Shown here: in pieces, positions 33,451 through 44,599 of the stretch
How the letters are laid out: each line of letters starts with the position of its first letter
How positions within the stretch are numbered: position 1 is the stretch's first letter
Assembly: GCA_011009095.1 (NCBI GenBank)
Contig: VTPC01007232.1
Location: 1 to 64,000 of the forward strand
Direction: 5' to 3'
DNA: 64,000 nt
From: Ignelater luminosus
Taxonomy: Eukaryota > Arthropoda > Insecta > Coleoptera > Elateridae
Translations under genes and position numbers: made by a program
The notes under the pieces: model-generated
Databases searched by the model: none
Told to the model about the DNA's origin: nothing
What the model saw: the letters and a program-made list of their open reading frames with translations, nothing else

Positions 33451-35957
33451 TCAGCTGAATGATCAGAACTTAGGTCAAAATTTTCTTCTATGTTAACGAA
33501 ATTAATTTGGTGATATTTCTCTAGTTAGGAATAAATGCTGTAGGTCTGGAGTTTTGTTAGTATACGTAGGTTTCGCCGGGGAATGGACGTTACATCCACT
33601 TTCCTTGATTGCTTCAGACAATTCTTTGCCTTTAGTGGTGGTATTTCAGAAAATTTTGAAATGATCTTTTTTAAGGTTATATAGTGAACGAACGTCATTA
33701 AAACAACTTAAATTGCACTTTACAGCCTTAACACTGGCTTTTCTCGTAGATCACTAAAGAAGGGAGAGCGATAGTTAAAGAAATAATTGAGAGACATCCT
33801 CATTCTTGATTGACTCAATGAAAATTGTAAAACTCTTGCTTAAAAGTCTACTAGACCGTTGTAGTTCAAAGTAGACAATTTCTACATTTGCAGGTAGAAA
33901 CAAGAAAGTGTTAAATTCGCTTAAAATTAAAATTGCGGATTATCATACGTAATTAACATACTAACAACCTCAGCAAGTCGGGCCCTTCTTCATAAGCAAA
34001 ATACCCTCGTCTAAGCAAATATTGTTCCTGCGATACCTTACAGCAAGAAGTGCACACACAGGCACACACACTTTCACCGGAATGCTGTTAAAACTTACTT
34101 AGGGAAAACCCTGACCAGCTTAACAAGTTATTAACAATGTTGACATTCAAGGGGTTTGCAACCTGTTGTAGAGCACTGCTCTATTTATTATTTTAACTTG
34201 GGAGAATGCAAAGGAAGAAAAATTGCAATGAAAAGGCGACATTTGTAAAATTTATAAGTGCAATTAATAAAAGGTGTAAATCTCCTAACAACTCACCGTT
34301 CATTCTTAACGAAAGAATTGTATTTGAAATTCAAAATAGTTTGTATCTTGCTGGCCTAATCCGGTAAATGTATTAAACCGAAAACCTTTAGATTTAATTT
34401 GTGGATCTTTATAAATTGCACTCGCCTTGTCGATACAGTCGTATATTTATTCGAGACCTTTTCTCAGGTTTTCTTTTACTACAAATTAGGCTTTATTGAT
34501 GACTATTAATTTTATCTTCAAATTAATTTAGGTTTGGTAAATTGAATGCATTTAGATTCAATTAAATGGATGTACTGAAGTGTCATCATTGATGTTTTTG
34601 AAGACAGAGATATGGTCTAGAATCTAGAGCAAAATATTCAGACAAGTGTTAGATATTTTCATATTAATGTTCGGTAACTGCAGATCTAGATATGTCAAAC
34701 AGAATTCTGTACTTTTTAATCGTCTAATTACCAGCATTTCATTCAGTTGGAACCTTGACTAACTGAATCTAATCTGAGTTATAATTTATAAGTAAACGAT
34801 TTTAAGTCTTTTTCATCCTAAGAACGATGCTAACGCTAATCTGATCTAAACAAAGTTGACTAATTCCAACGTTTCGAATTAAATTCACAGAAATGATTTT
34901 CTTAGAAAGATGGTAGACGGCCAAACAGGTTTTGCTGAATCCATAATCTTTATGTACCACGTTCCATTTCCGTCAGTCGAGTTTTAGTGATGAAGATCAC
35001 AAAATAATCTTCAGTATTTCTAATTTGAATATTTCCTTTTATTTGTAATCAGCAAAGCGTGGCCATTTTAGTTTTTTGCCTCCCACCAGTCTTGAGACGC
35101 AGCTATTGCAACGCCTGCATTGCTTGCGGTATGATCCGCCTACAGCAGCCACGCTTTGGTAATTAGGTTCCGATATGACAACGACGATAACGATTATCAA
35201 GGTTGCTTCTAGGTCAAGAACCAAGGAGGCTGTACGATGTGTCTCGTTCTCGTTCAGTGCAGATTTCCACTTCCCAAAGAGAACAGTGGCTTTAGAAGCT
35301 TTAAAGCTCTTCTTCAGCCCATTGAAGATGGTGTAGTTGATGCTGAGATGCAGCTCGCTAGTTGATAAATGGAGTTGAACTGATAGGAGGCAGCGATTGG
35401 TGCGATTGGTGCAACTGATGGAACGGCGTTAGAATTGGACTGATTGAAGTTGATTATTAATCGCAGCGGGGCTGCAATAGTGAAGTAATCGTTGGTTGGT
35501 GCTGAAGACGTCGACGATGATCAATAATTGATGGTGGGCATGAATGAGGACTATTGATTTGCAAAAAAATATATTGAGACTCAGAAGAATTGGAGGAATT
35601 TTAGTAAGCATGTGAAGAAAATGATTCTTCTGAGAACCGCAACTTCCGCCGACCGGAGAATCTCGGGCAGTCGTGACGTGGCGGATTTAAGGGGTACCAG
35701 GCTCAGGTACTCGACTAGTGGAAGATGGTCACGATCTAAGACAGCGATGGAGGTGAAGGAATAAATGATGGATCCCAAAGAGAAAGCTTACTTGAATTTT
35801 GCTTTGGAAATTCTTGCATCTTTAAGTTCTTACTATTAGAGATTTTCGGTTGAAGAAATAGAGAAACAAAAATTGGAAACATTTTCTAATTCAAAGGTCT
35901 GAAGGCAAATTACACTTTTCTAAGAATCACAGAGTCTCCGTACTTACTCTAGTTATA
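33451..35957. other. No gene seen; GC-richer block at 35.04-35.80 kb
   Basis: Most is AT-rich and unassigned. From about 35,040 to 35,800 base composition rises, with GCAACGCCTGCATTGCTTGC and CGACCGGAGAATCTCGGGCA as examples, and short minus-strand frames (35,039-35,224; 35,581-35,778) appear. This looks like inserted sequence, perhaps an LTR or non-coding part of a retroelement, but I cannot show paired ends. Confidence 0.4.
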
Positions 35958-37146
35958 CGTAGGTGAGACGGGAAGTTTTTAGAAAAACGTAAATAAAATA
36001 AAGGAAGTGTAATAAATATTTTAGTGCTTCTAGAAGTACTCCCCATTATACTGTATACACTTATTCATACGAGCAAACCATTCACTAAAGTAGGAGATCC
36101 ATGCGTCTTGAGGTAAGTTGAAAAGAAGGTTCTCAAAGCATTAATTGCTGCTTCTGGTGTCGAAAACCGCACACAACGCGTTTTATCTTTTATTTTCGGG
36201 AATAAATAAAAATCGCATGGTGCCAAGTCGGGACTATAAGGAGGATGGTCCATTAATTTTATGTTATTCGCACTCAAATAGTCGGTTGTTTCATGAGCTG
36301 TGTATGCCGAAGCATTATTTTGATGTAGGATAATGTTTTCCAAAATTTTGGAAAAAAAAAGCTGTTGTATACCAGTTTGTAGTAATCGTTTTACGATTTT
36401 CGAGCACAATTGTTCTTATATAACCAGACTTTGCCAAGAATGCAGCAATCATCTTCTTACCAACACTGCGTGATTTCTTAACTTTTGTAGGGTTAGGTTC
36501 ATCTTCAAATACCTGTTGAGTCGATTGACGTTTGTATTAGGGCTCGTACATGTATATCCAACTTTCATCACCTTACAGTATCATACACATGGCTTGAGTT
36601 CCCATTGTGAAATTTGTCTAAGGTTTCTTTGCATTACTTCACTCGAGCCTCTTTCTGCAAATTTGTTAAGTTGTGTGGTCCCCAACGACACTTAGGTGAT
36701 TATGTAAAATCTTTAGAACTTGATTCCGGCCAATGCCTAAAGATGTTTAAATATCAGAATATGTGCAACGTCTGTCTTCTGCCATCATGGTTTTTACAGC
36801 AGCGGAAATGGCTGTCGGTGGCCCACCTTCTCGAAATTCATCGCTGAGAAAACTGCGTCCACGCTTCAATTCATTGAACCAGTTTTAAGCAGTTGCCTTT
36901 GATGGAGCTTCACTTCCAAATGCATTTCAAAGTTGTTCGAAGCCTTGCTGCTGCATGAGTGACGTACAAAATCATATTTTTAGAAACACAGTGACTTTAA
37001 AAACGTATAAAATGGAAACCTCAAGTGATAACTGCGTTTTATAAACTGCATTTAACAAGTGAAATGTCATAGTTTGAAACGTCAATTAAATCGATTGTTT
37101 TGTTTACCAAACAATCTGATTCTAAAAACTTTCAGTCTAACCCACG
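35958..37146 (-). mobile_element. mariner element of a second subfamily (1,189 bp)
   Basis: Ends are inverted repeats of about 28 bp (left CGTAGGTGAGACGGGAAG; right, reversed, CGTGGGTTAGACTGAAAG; both run into TTTTTAGAA). TA lies at 35956-35957 and 37147-37148. The inverted repeats differ clearly from those of the 14.8, 19.1 and 30.6 kb elements. Confidence 0.88.
36030..36965 (-). pseudogene. mariner transposase relic, second subfamily
   Basis: Minus strand: NWFNELKRGRSFLSDEFREG and GGPPTAISAAVKTMMAEDRR (about 36,775-36,880), SLGIGRNQVLKILHNHLSV (about 36,690-36,740), a ruined middle, then IILHQNNASAYTAHETTDYL (36,290-36,345; catalytic Asp replaced by Asn) and HPPYSPDLAPCDFYLFPKIK (about 36,185-36,245). 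The C-terminus reads EWFARMNKCIQYNGEYF before a stop near 36,032. It is related to the fragment at 55.6-56.2 kb. Confidence 0.88.
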
Positions 37147-37148
37147 TA

Positions 37149-40010
37149 CACATCGTAACACTTATCTGGACGTAGGTGCACTTGCACATTATAATCACAA
37201 GCAATGACACTAAATCACCAACGGTTTTGGGCAGACTTCTGCCAGGCTTGTTTTCTGTTCTTATTTGTTACTGTTTGGTCCACACCTAGTTGATATATTC
37301 CCAAAGTCGTTTTGGAGTAACTTTCTGTCAATGTTTAATTGGCCCTGATTTGGTATTTTGCTATGATGTCTCAAGAGTTTACCCTTTTGGGATGCCATCA
37401 AACATTTCCTTCTTGTTTTGTCTTTAGTTATACAACAGATATAGAAAACAAAACAAAAAAAGGCGCTGCGTTTATTAATAGTACTGAAATCGTGACAGCA
37501 ATTCAATTTGCTCTGGTCAAACTGACGTTACTTCGATTTTACATGTGATACAGCAGAAAAATGTGAAGATACTACGAAAAAGCTCAACAGTTGACACTCA
37601 GCTTAACTCGGTTCTTTGAAACGTCAACAAAATACACCGTTACAAAAAATGTCTGTCAACTAAGTCAAAAAAATTGTTTCTTCTTAGTTACTTTTAAAAA
37701 AGTCTTGTTTGTTTCTGATCTAATCTAAAACATACATAAAGTTACCAGCAAGAATTTCTAATTTTGCTAAGCCAAACGTTCTAAATTTAACCAAAAAATG
37801 TTAACGCGGCAACATTGTTTTTCAGTAAATCAACCTAAATTGGCAGAAAACGACACTTGTTTTAGATTATTGCAAAACAAAGCAAAATCACGTTTCGGCT
37901 TAAACAAATTTCTTTTGTTTTGTAGGTAACTACGAATACTTGAATATGTTGCGTAGACTACTTAGATTATTAATAAAATATGTAAATTCTTTCTACTATA
38001 GGATAGTAGAAAATGCGCAACACTTCAGAAGTAAGAATAGTAGTAAAATGAATTAATAAACGTTTAATAGAACGTGTGGAAAATAAGCTTGAAAAGGTTA
38101 TGTATAGTGATAGGTTAGGTTAGTGTAGGAGTTTTCAGATTTATTAAAGTTTTTTTCACTTCAGTTAGTTTTTAGAAATGTCACATCAACGCCAACGTAG
38201 TAAAGGTGTAAATTCACTTTATTTATTATTATTTATTCGCCCAGAATAAAAATTAAAAAAAAATAAACCGCACGTTTTTTTCATTTTAATGAACACTTTT
38301 AAATAAAAAAGTACACAGAACTGTACAAAATAAATATTTCTTGCAGATTAAATATTTGATGCAAATAAAATTTGAAAAACCATTCAATCCAAATGTTCCC
38401 CCTTAAATTTTAACTTTTGCCCTTCTCAAAATCGTGTAGGAGGACACACTGCTGCTTCTACTACTGCTGCCACATTATTCTCATTGTTTAAATGTTCATT
38501 TTGTTCAGAACGTTCTGAGTTCATTAACATCAAAAAATTTATTGATTGCGTACCCCCTTAGGTTTTGATTAAATTCCTTCTTTCTACATTTTTTCCGGAG
38601 GCAATACATTTTTATAAATTCCCATTAATTTTTATCCTTTTCTTTTTCCATTTTTTTTCTTTTCTATTATAACAGCACACCTTAATAATTTTTCTCTTCT
38701 TGTTAAGATTCCCGAGAGCTTATTCTCCATTCGTTGCGCGAACACCATTAATTTTTTTTATATAAAACCTAGTAACCCTCTTTTATATCGGCCTTTCTGA
38801 TTTATCGATTTTTTGGTCCACTTGAAATTGGTAACACGTAAAACAACTAGCCACGCACTATAATTTTTATAAAACTTTTAAAATCCGTTCGGTCGTTTCG
38901 ATTAGAATTCGATGTCTATTATAAGTTCGTTTTGGAAATTTTAAAGTAGCTAAAGGTTCTTAGGAAAGGGTAAAGTTAAAAGGGGCCAAAAAAGTAAATA
39001 AATGGATAGATAGTATAGGGCGGGATGTCCAAGTGATAGAAGAACAAGCATACAACATCGTTCATTCACAAAGAAATCGCCACCTACCTGTCGAGTAAAA
39101 ACGGCGCCTGACGTCGTGATGGCTGCTGGTCGGTCTGCGTTGTACACACACACAAACCCACGTTCCTTTGAATCAATACCGACGCCGGCGCTTTTACGCA
39201 ATCAGTGGCGGAATTAAAAAATTTTCAACGTTATGATTTATTTATGTACGATGAACGTGTAATCATGACAAAGAGAACTTGGAAATGTCTTTAATTGGAA
39301 GTACCAAAAAGCATTTTGCTCTCTCGTTTTGTGCTCGTATTTTAAAGTCATGATTGTAATATCGAGAAATCCGAGTAGATCAAAATGCTTCTAGAAGAAG
39401 GTGTATTATAATTGCAAATTACTTGCTATAAAAAGATAATGTGTAGGTTTAGGATAATTAAAGATTTGCATATTTTCATATTACGTAGGTACATATCAAA
39501 ACATTTTGAGAAAATACAAATTCAATTTTAAATTACAAAAACTTACTGGAATTAATAATGGTATAACTACAATATTCATATTTAATTATTATTTTTATTC
39601 TTCAAGTTGACATTGTTGAACTTGAACGATTACAGTACAGTATTATCGTTTTATTAAAAATTCACGTAAAATTAAAAGCAACATAATTACCACAAGTATA
39701 AAATACTCCGGGGAGATAGTTTTCAAGTTCGTGGATGATAGCGATAATTACAAACTAGGTATGTTGTGTGTTTTGGGTTTGCGGAAACTATTCTGACCCT
39801 GCCCTGGTGAGATATTTTCTGCTTGAAATGTAATTTATGTAATTTTAGCTCAAGAATCTTCAGTCATTTCCTTTGAAAAGTATTTAAAGTAAATGTTTCA
39901 GGATATTTCAGTAGAAGGGGGTTCATAACTAGCCCATCTACTTTCAACTATACTATAGGGAGATTTATAAGCAAGAGGTAAATTTAAATTGTTATGGTTG
40001 TCTAATTTTG
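37149..40010. other. No gene supported
   Basis: Long AT-rich stretch. One candidate exon on the minus strand at about 39,090-39,201 (open frame 38,950-39,201, followed by CAG/GTAGGTGG, a good splice donor) has locally high GC and CpG, but no recognisable protein. Nothing else is assignable. Confidence 0.35.
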
Positions 40011-40014
40011 TTAA

Positions 40015-40257
40015 TTAAGACAAGTTTGAAAATCTTTTTTTTGTTGAATCAATCTGGGCAACGACTTTGGGCTTTGATGTTCTCAGAATCGTTGCGGTTC
40101 CTTGAATGGTAGTACCATTATGTGTTCCACCTTGGATTGTTGTTTCGCTTGGCGTTGCTTTTTCTTCTTCTGTTAACTCACTTGGTTGAGAAACTTCTTC
40201 CAGTTTCCAAAACTTTGTTAACTTGCTCTCTTCTTCTCTTCGTGTAGCCATACTCAC
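40015..40257 (-). pseudogene. Possible BEL/Pao pol fragment
   Basis: An 80-codon minus-strand frame contains LTKFWKLEEVSQPSELTEEE, resembling the linker between protease and RT of BEL/Pao elements (L..FW.LEE.....L..EE). Downstream residues are not recognised. Too short for a firm call. Confidence 0.4.
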
Positions 40258-40317
40258 GAAACTACATTCATAGAAACCAGCAAAATATTATTTCAACTTC
40301 CAGAGCAATTAATCATT

Positions 40318-40425
40318 ATGGTCACACAGCGACATTTCATCTCCTCAGCCGCTCCACACTTTAGAGGATTATGGAAATCGGATGGTAAATTCATGGAACA
40401 CCATTTAAAGAAAATTAACAACCCT
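40318..40425 (+). pseudogene. BEL/Pao integrase fragment
   Basis: The plus strand reads RHFISSAAPHFRGLWKSDGK and FMEHHLKKINN, matching the conserved APHFGGLWEAGVKS..HHLK block of BEL/Pao integrases. Orientation is opposite to the fragment at 40,015-40,257, so the two are separate relics or have been rearranged. Confidence 0.65.
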
Positions 40426-40539
40426 GACATTAAAATGAAGCCAAGCGTTGTATAGCAATAGTAATCCCAATAAAGAATTTTCAAAAAATATAGTAACCAT
40501 AAAAAGTATATCAGAACGTGCAGCTTACAGATAATCTTC

Positions 40540-42897
40540 TTGAATAGTCATTACAACATAAAGATAATACAGGTCTATGCTCCCACAACCGAACATGAGG
40601 ACGAAAACATACAAAACCTCTACGACAACATTGAGGTGGCTCTAACAGAATCCCATTGTCATTACACTTTCATTATAGGCGAATTTAATGCCAAAGTAGG
40701 CAAGCAAGTCGACGTGTTCGAAACAGCAATAGGAAAGTTCCGTTGGGGCGACAGAAATAAAAGAGGACAAATGTTAATAGATTTCTTGCAACACCATGGC
40801 TTGCACATTATGAATAGCTTCTTTAAAAAGAAACCACAAAGAAAATGGAGCTGATTGAACCCAGATGGGAGGACCAGGAATGCAATAGATTTCTTTACAA
40901 TCGGACGCAAACGAAACGTAACGGACGTCACAGTACTAAATAAATTTGGAATAGGCAATGACCATAGAGTGACGAGAGGAACAGTAAAGATAAACCTAAA
41001 AAACGAAAGAACAAGACTGATATGCCGAGTAAAATCAAAATATGGCAAACGCCGGAAAACACCTCAGAATACGATGAATCTGTTACTGCAGCTCTAAACC
41101 ACCAAACCTCATCTGACGTCAAAATATTAAACGACACTATTACCGAAGTAGTACTAAATGCACAAAAAATACTACAATAAACCAAGATCATGAGAAGACA
41201 AACTGCGTAGAAACACCAAAGAACTGATGGAAAGAAGAAGACTGAAACGGGAAGAACATGATAGCAACTCAAAAGAAATTAGACACCTTAACAAAGAAAT
41301 TTTCAAAAGAGATACGCAAAGATTTAAGAAAATACAATAGAGAGCAAGTTCAACACACAATTGAGAAAAACAAAAAGATGAAAGTTATGAGAAGAAAACT
41401 GACAGAGGGAAAACGGCAATGAAACAACTGACAGGAGCAGATTACTAGAAATAGAAAAACAATTTTATGAAGAACTATCCGCGAGCCAAATAAAACAGAC
41501 AGATGACGACACACCACAGGCTAGAAACAATAAAGTACTAAATCAAGGTTTCGAAAATCTGCCAATTATAACTACCGAGGAAGTAAGAAGTGCTCTGAAG
41601 GAGATGAAAAACAATAAAGCCCCTGGGGAAGATCAAATTTTGATAAAAGATGTCAAGATAGGAGGCAAGAGATTGCTGCAAGAAATAGTCTTCCTGTTTA
41701 ACTTATGCCTAAAAAATAGTAAAATTCCGAGTAAATGGAACAATAACAATTCTTATTTACCAAGAAGGTGACATATGTAATTTAGAAAACTATAGGCTAA
41801 TCAGTTTGCTCTCTTACCTACATAAATTATTTACCAAGGTCACAACCAAACGACTGGGGCTAAAATTAGACTTCTATCAACTCCGTGAGCAGACTGGATT
41901 TAGAAACAGATATGGGACAAACGACCACCTACACACCATCAAGATCTTAAATAAGAGAAAAGTCTGTTGAATACAATAGACCACTTGTGCTGACATTTAT
42001 AGATTTTTGAAAAGCAATACTAACATCGCTATAACAAAGCCGAATAGACTACAGATATACCAAATTGATCCAACAAATATACAACGGCAAATGTAAAGCG
42101 CAATCAATGCACAGAAAAGTACCACATACAGAGAGGAATTAGACAAGGGGATACTATATCCTCCAAACTTTTTACGACAGTCCAAGAATACGCTTTTAAA
42201 AGCTTGGCTTGGGATAACATTGGCATAAACGTTGCTGGCGAATATCTGAGTTACCCCCGCTTCGTCGACGATATTGTTCTGGCTACTACAAATGCTAGCA
42301 GAATTAAAGGAAGCAACGGAAAACGTTGCTCTAACAACAACCAAGTTCATGACCAACCTGGTAGCGAGTGACAATGTACGGGTCGGTGGGGAAGAAGTAG
42401 AACAAACACATGAATGCAAGTACCTGGAGCACGAAATAAGAGTTGGCACGGACAACTAAACGTGCGAAACTTATCGCCGCATAGGTTTGGGGTGAGCAAA
42501 GTATACGAACAATGCGTACTAGCAGTAATGACATATGGCGCCGAAACGCTGATCCTGACCAAACGCTCAGCGAATAAACTAAGAGTGGCACAGAGAGGAA
42601 TGGAAAGGGCGATGCTGGGAATTAGTAGACGAGACATAATACTAAATACAGACATAATACAGAGAACAAGAGTAACTCATATCATAGAACGGCTAACACA
42701 GGCCAAATGGAGGTGGGCAGGTCACATAGCCCGAATAACTGACAACAGGTGGACTAGAAAATTAGCGACATGGAGCGACGACATAAAGAGAGTGGCGGGT
42801 AACTGGATGAATAGTGCTCAAGATAGGAAGATATGGAGGCAATTGGAAGAGGACTATGTCCAGCAGTGAAGGCAAACGGCTGAGGGATGATGATGAT
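40540..42897 (+). pseudogene. Non-LTR retrotransposon (endonuclease-RT) relic, RTE-like
   Basis: Endonuclease blocks: IKIIQVYAPTTEHEDENI, FIIGEFNAKVGKQ (Asp changed to Glu), FGIGNDHRVTRG (40,540-41,000). RT blocks: LKEMKNNKAPGEDQILI (about 41,596-41,645), FRNRYGTN-type region (about 41,900), RGIRQGDTISSKLFTT (about 42,125-42,175) and the catalytic box RFVDDIVLATTNA (about 42,258-42,300). The C-terminus reads KWRWAGHIARITDNRW and WRQLEEDYVQQ-stop (42,414-42,869). The tail is GATGATGATGAA (42,886-42,897), a short repeat tail seen in some LINE families. Many frameshifts and stops occur. Clade is tentative. Confidence 0.8.
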
Positions 42898-43189
42898 GAA
42901 CAACCCTTTTCCTGCCTGTTAAAATGACGCTTATCTCAACTTTTTTATCATGCGAAATGCCACATGGTATTTCATATTGATGTGGTTCCTGGATTTCTCT
43001 TTTTTTTTCAGGACATCATTTTTTATAAAATTTAATGTCAGTTATGTATTCCAGTTCAAAGTTCCCTCTTTTTGCACGAAGATATACAATACGTGATAAC
43101 AACACTTTTTCCGTGTTATTATACTTATTCGAATTTCTTTTATATGCAGAGGAGTCATAGAAGTCATTTATGTTCATTACCTTAGCAAC

Positions 43190-44584
43190 TACTTTTCCTC
43201 TTCAGGGCTTCACAAAAACATTAAAACCGTAGGTTTTATTTTGCTCTTTTAATTTCAATTCAACAGAGTGGTGAAAACTATCTGCAGACATAAAAGTATG
43301 TCCCGGTTCGATTCGAAGTAAAATATTTCTACAGTTTCTGCTTTCACTTTACTAGAATTAACAATATAAACCAGGAATAAAAGAAAAGCTCAGTTTTTAT
43401 TTTGAGCTGAGCGTTGTCAAGCCAAATTATGATGCGTTCAACGTTCCTGTTGTGAAGAAAAAAAAAAGAAAAAAAGGCACTTAGTATTTCAACAGAATAA
43501 TATTTCTTAATTTTTTGTAACCATTTCATACATGTATTACGCTTGGGATTTAGGTCTTTTTTATGGTCGTGGAGGTTCATTACTTTGCATGTTTCACACT
43601 CCTCATGGCCCAATCGAGTAAAATGAATATTTTTTTCTGCAACTAGTTTTCTATAAGTGTCACAAAATCCACATGCATAAACGATATTTTCACATCAGTT
43701 GGTAGGTACCTAGCGTGTGGTGCATGTTCTCTTCGATAATGGTGGAAATTTGGGTGAAAACTATTAATATGAGTTGACACTGACATGCGACATAATTTAT
43801 TGTATAGAATTTGCTTTCCTCTCATGTCTTCTTTAGGAGTTAAAGATCCTGGCTCTGTTTTATGAAAAACATTAAATAATACTCTGTCATTTTTCTTATT
43901 GTACCCTAAAGTGGCAAGAAAAAAAGTTATGCATACAGTGGTTTGCTCTCCATTTTCCATAGTTAGTCTATAAATAAAAGTCACTTGCCTCTGAGAATCT
44001 TCAGCAGTCTTTCTCTTAGTAGGCATGCGGGAGCAGTTGTTAAGAGTAAATGATCTTTGCTCTAACCATGGCATGACCAGTATTCTTCCTGAATGCGTTT
44101 CAGAGAATCTACACTAAAGAGCTTAATGCACTTCCTCTTATACTTTTTGTTCTATGGTTCTTGAATATTATATCTGTTGATATATAACTTCTTTCGTTTT
44201 TCTTTTAACACTTTGCTGTACTAAATTTTCATTTTCTTTGTCTTCTTCTATGTTACTATTGCTATTATTATGTAATTCAGTCATTATGGCTTGTTCTTCT
44301 TGTTGTACTCTATCCTCTTGAGGAAAATTGTTATTGAATGATGCATTTACTAGATTAATTATTATTAGACCAGATAGTGAAACATTAGCATCGATTAGAT
44401 CTATCTCATTTAAAAGCGCTAGTTGTTCATTATTATTGTCCGTCAGTTGTTTGTAGTCCTCTTGCATGTCATCAAATTTATAGACATTGGTGTTTAATTC
44501 ATTATTTGTCGTCGGAGGTGAGGTCCATGGAAATGAATACGTGTCTTCTTCATCTTGAAAGTTTAGATTTTCTGACCTCGCCAC
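43190..44584 (-). pseudogene. DDE-transposase-like gene of an unnamed insect family, decayed
   Basis: Minus-strand protein in pieces. An acidic, Asn-rich N-terminus (44,168-44,584) is followed by a joining region with KCIKLFSVDSLKRIQEEYWS, then QRSFTL, a basic patch (MPTKRKT), CITFFLATLGYNKK, GSLTPKEDMRGKQ and HYRREHAPHARYLPTDVKI (43,643-44,074). After a frameshift at about 43,655 comes FTRLGHEECETCKVMNLH (43,560-43,610), a DN motif in WLDNAQ (about 43,415), and PGHTFMSADSFHHSVE (about 43,270-43,320). The spaced Asp motifs suggest a DDE core. I know this pattern as a multicopy, mostly uncharacterised insect family and cannot give a superfamily. At least two frameshifts break the frame. Confidence 0.55.
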
Positions 44585-44599
44585 ATGCTACTATTAAAG

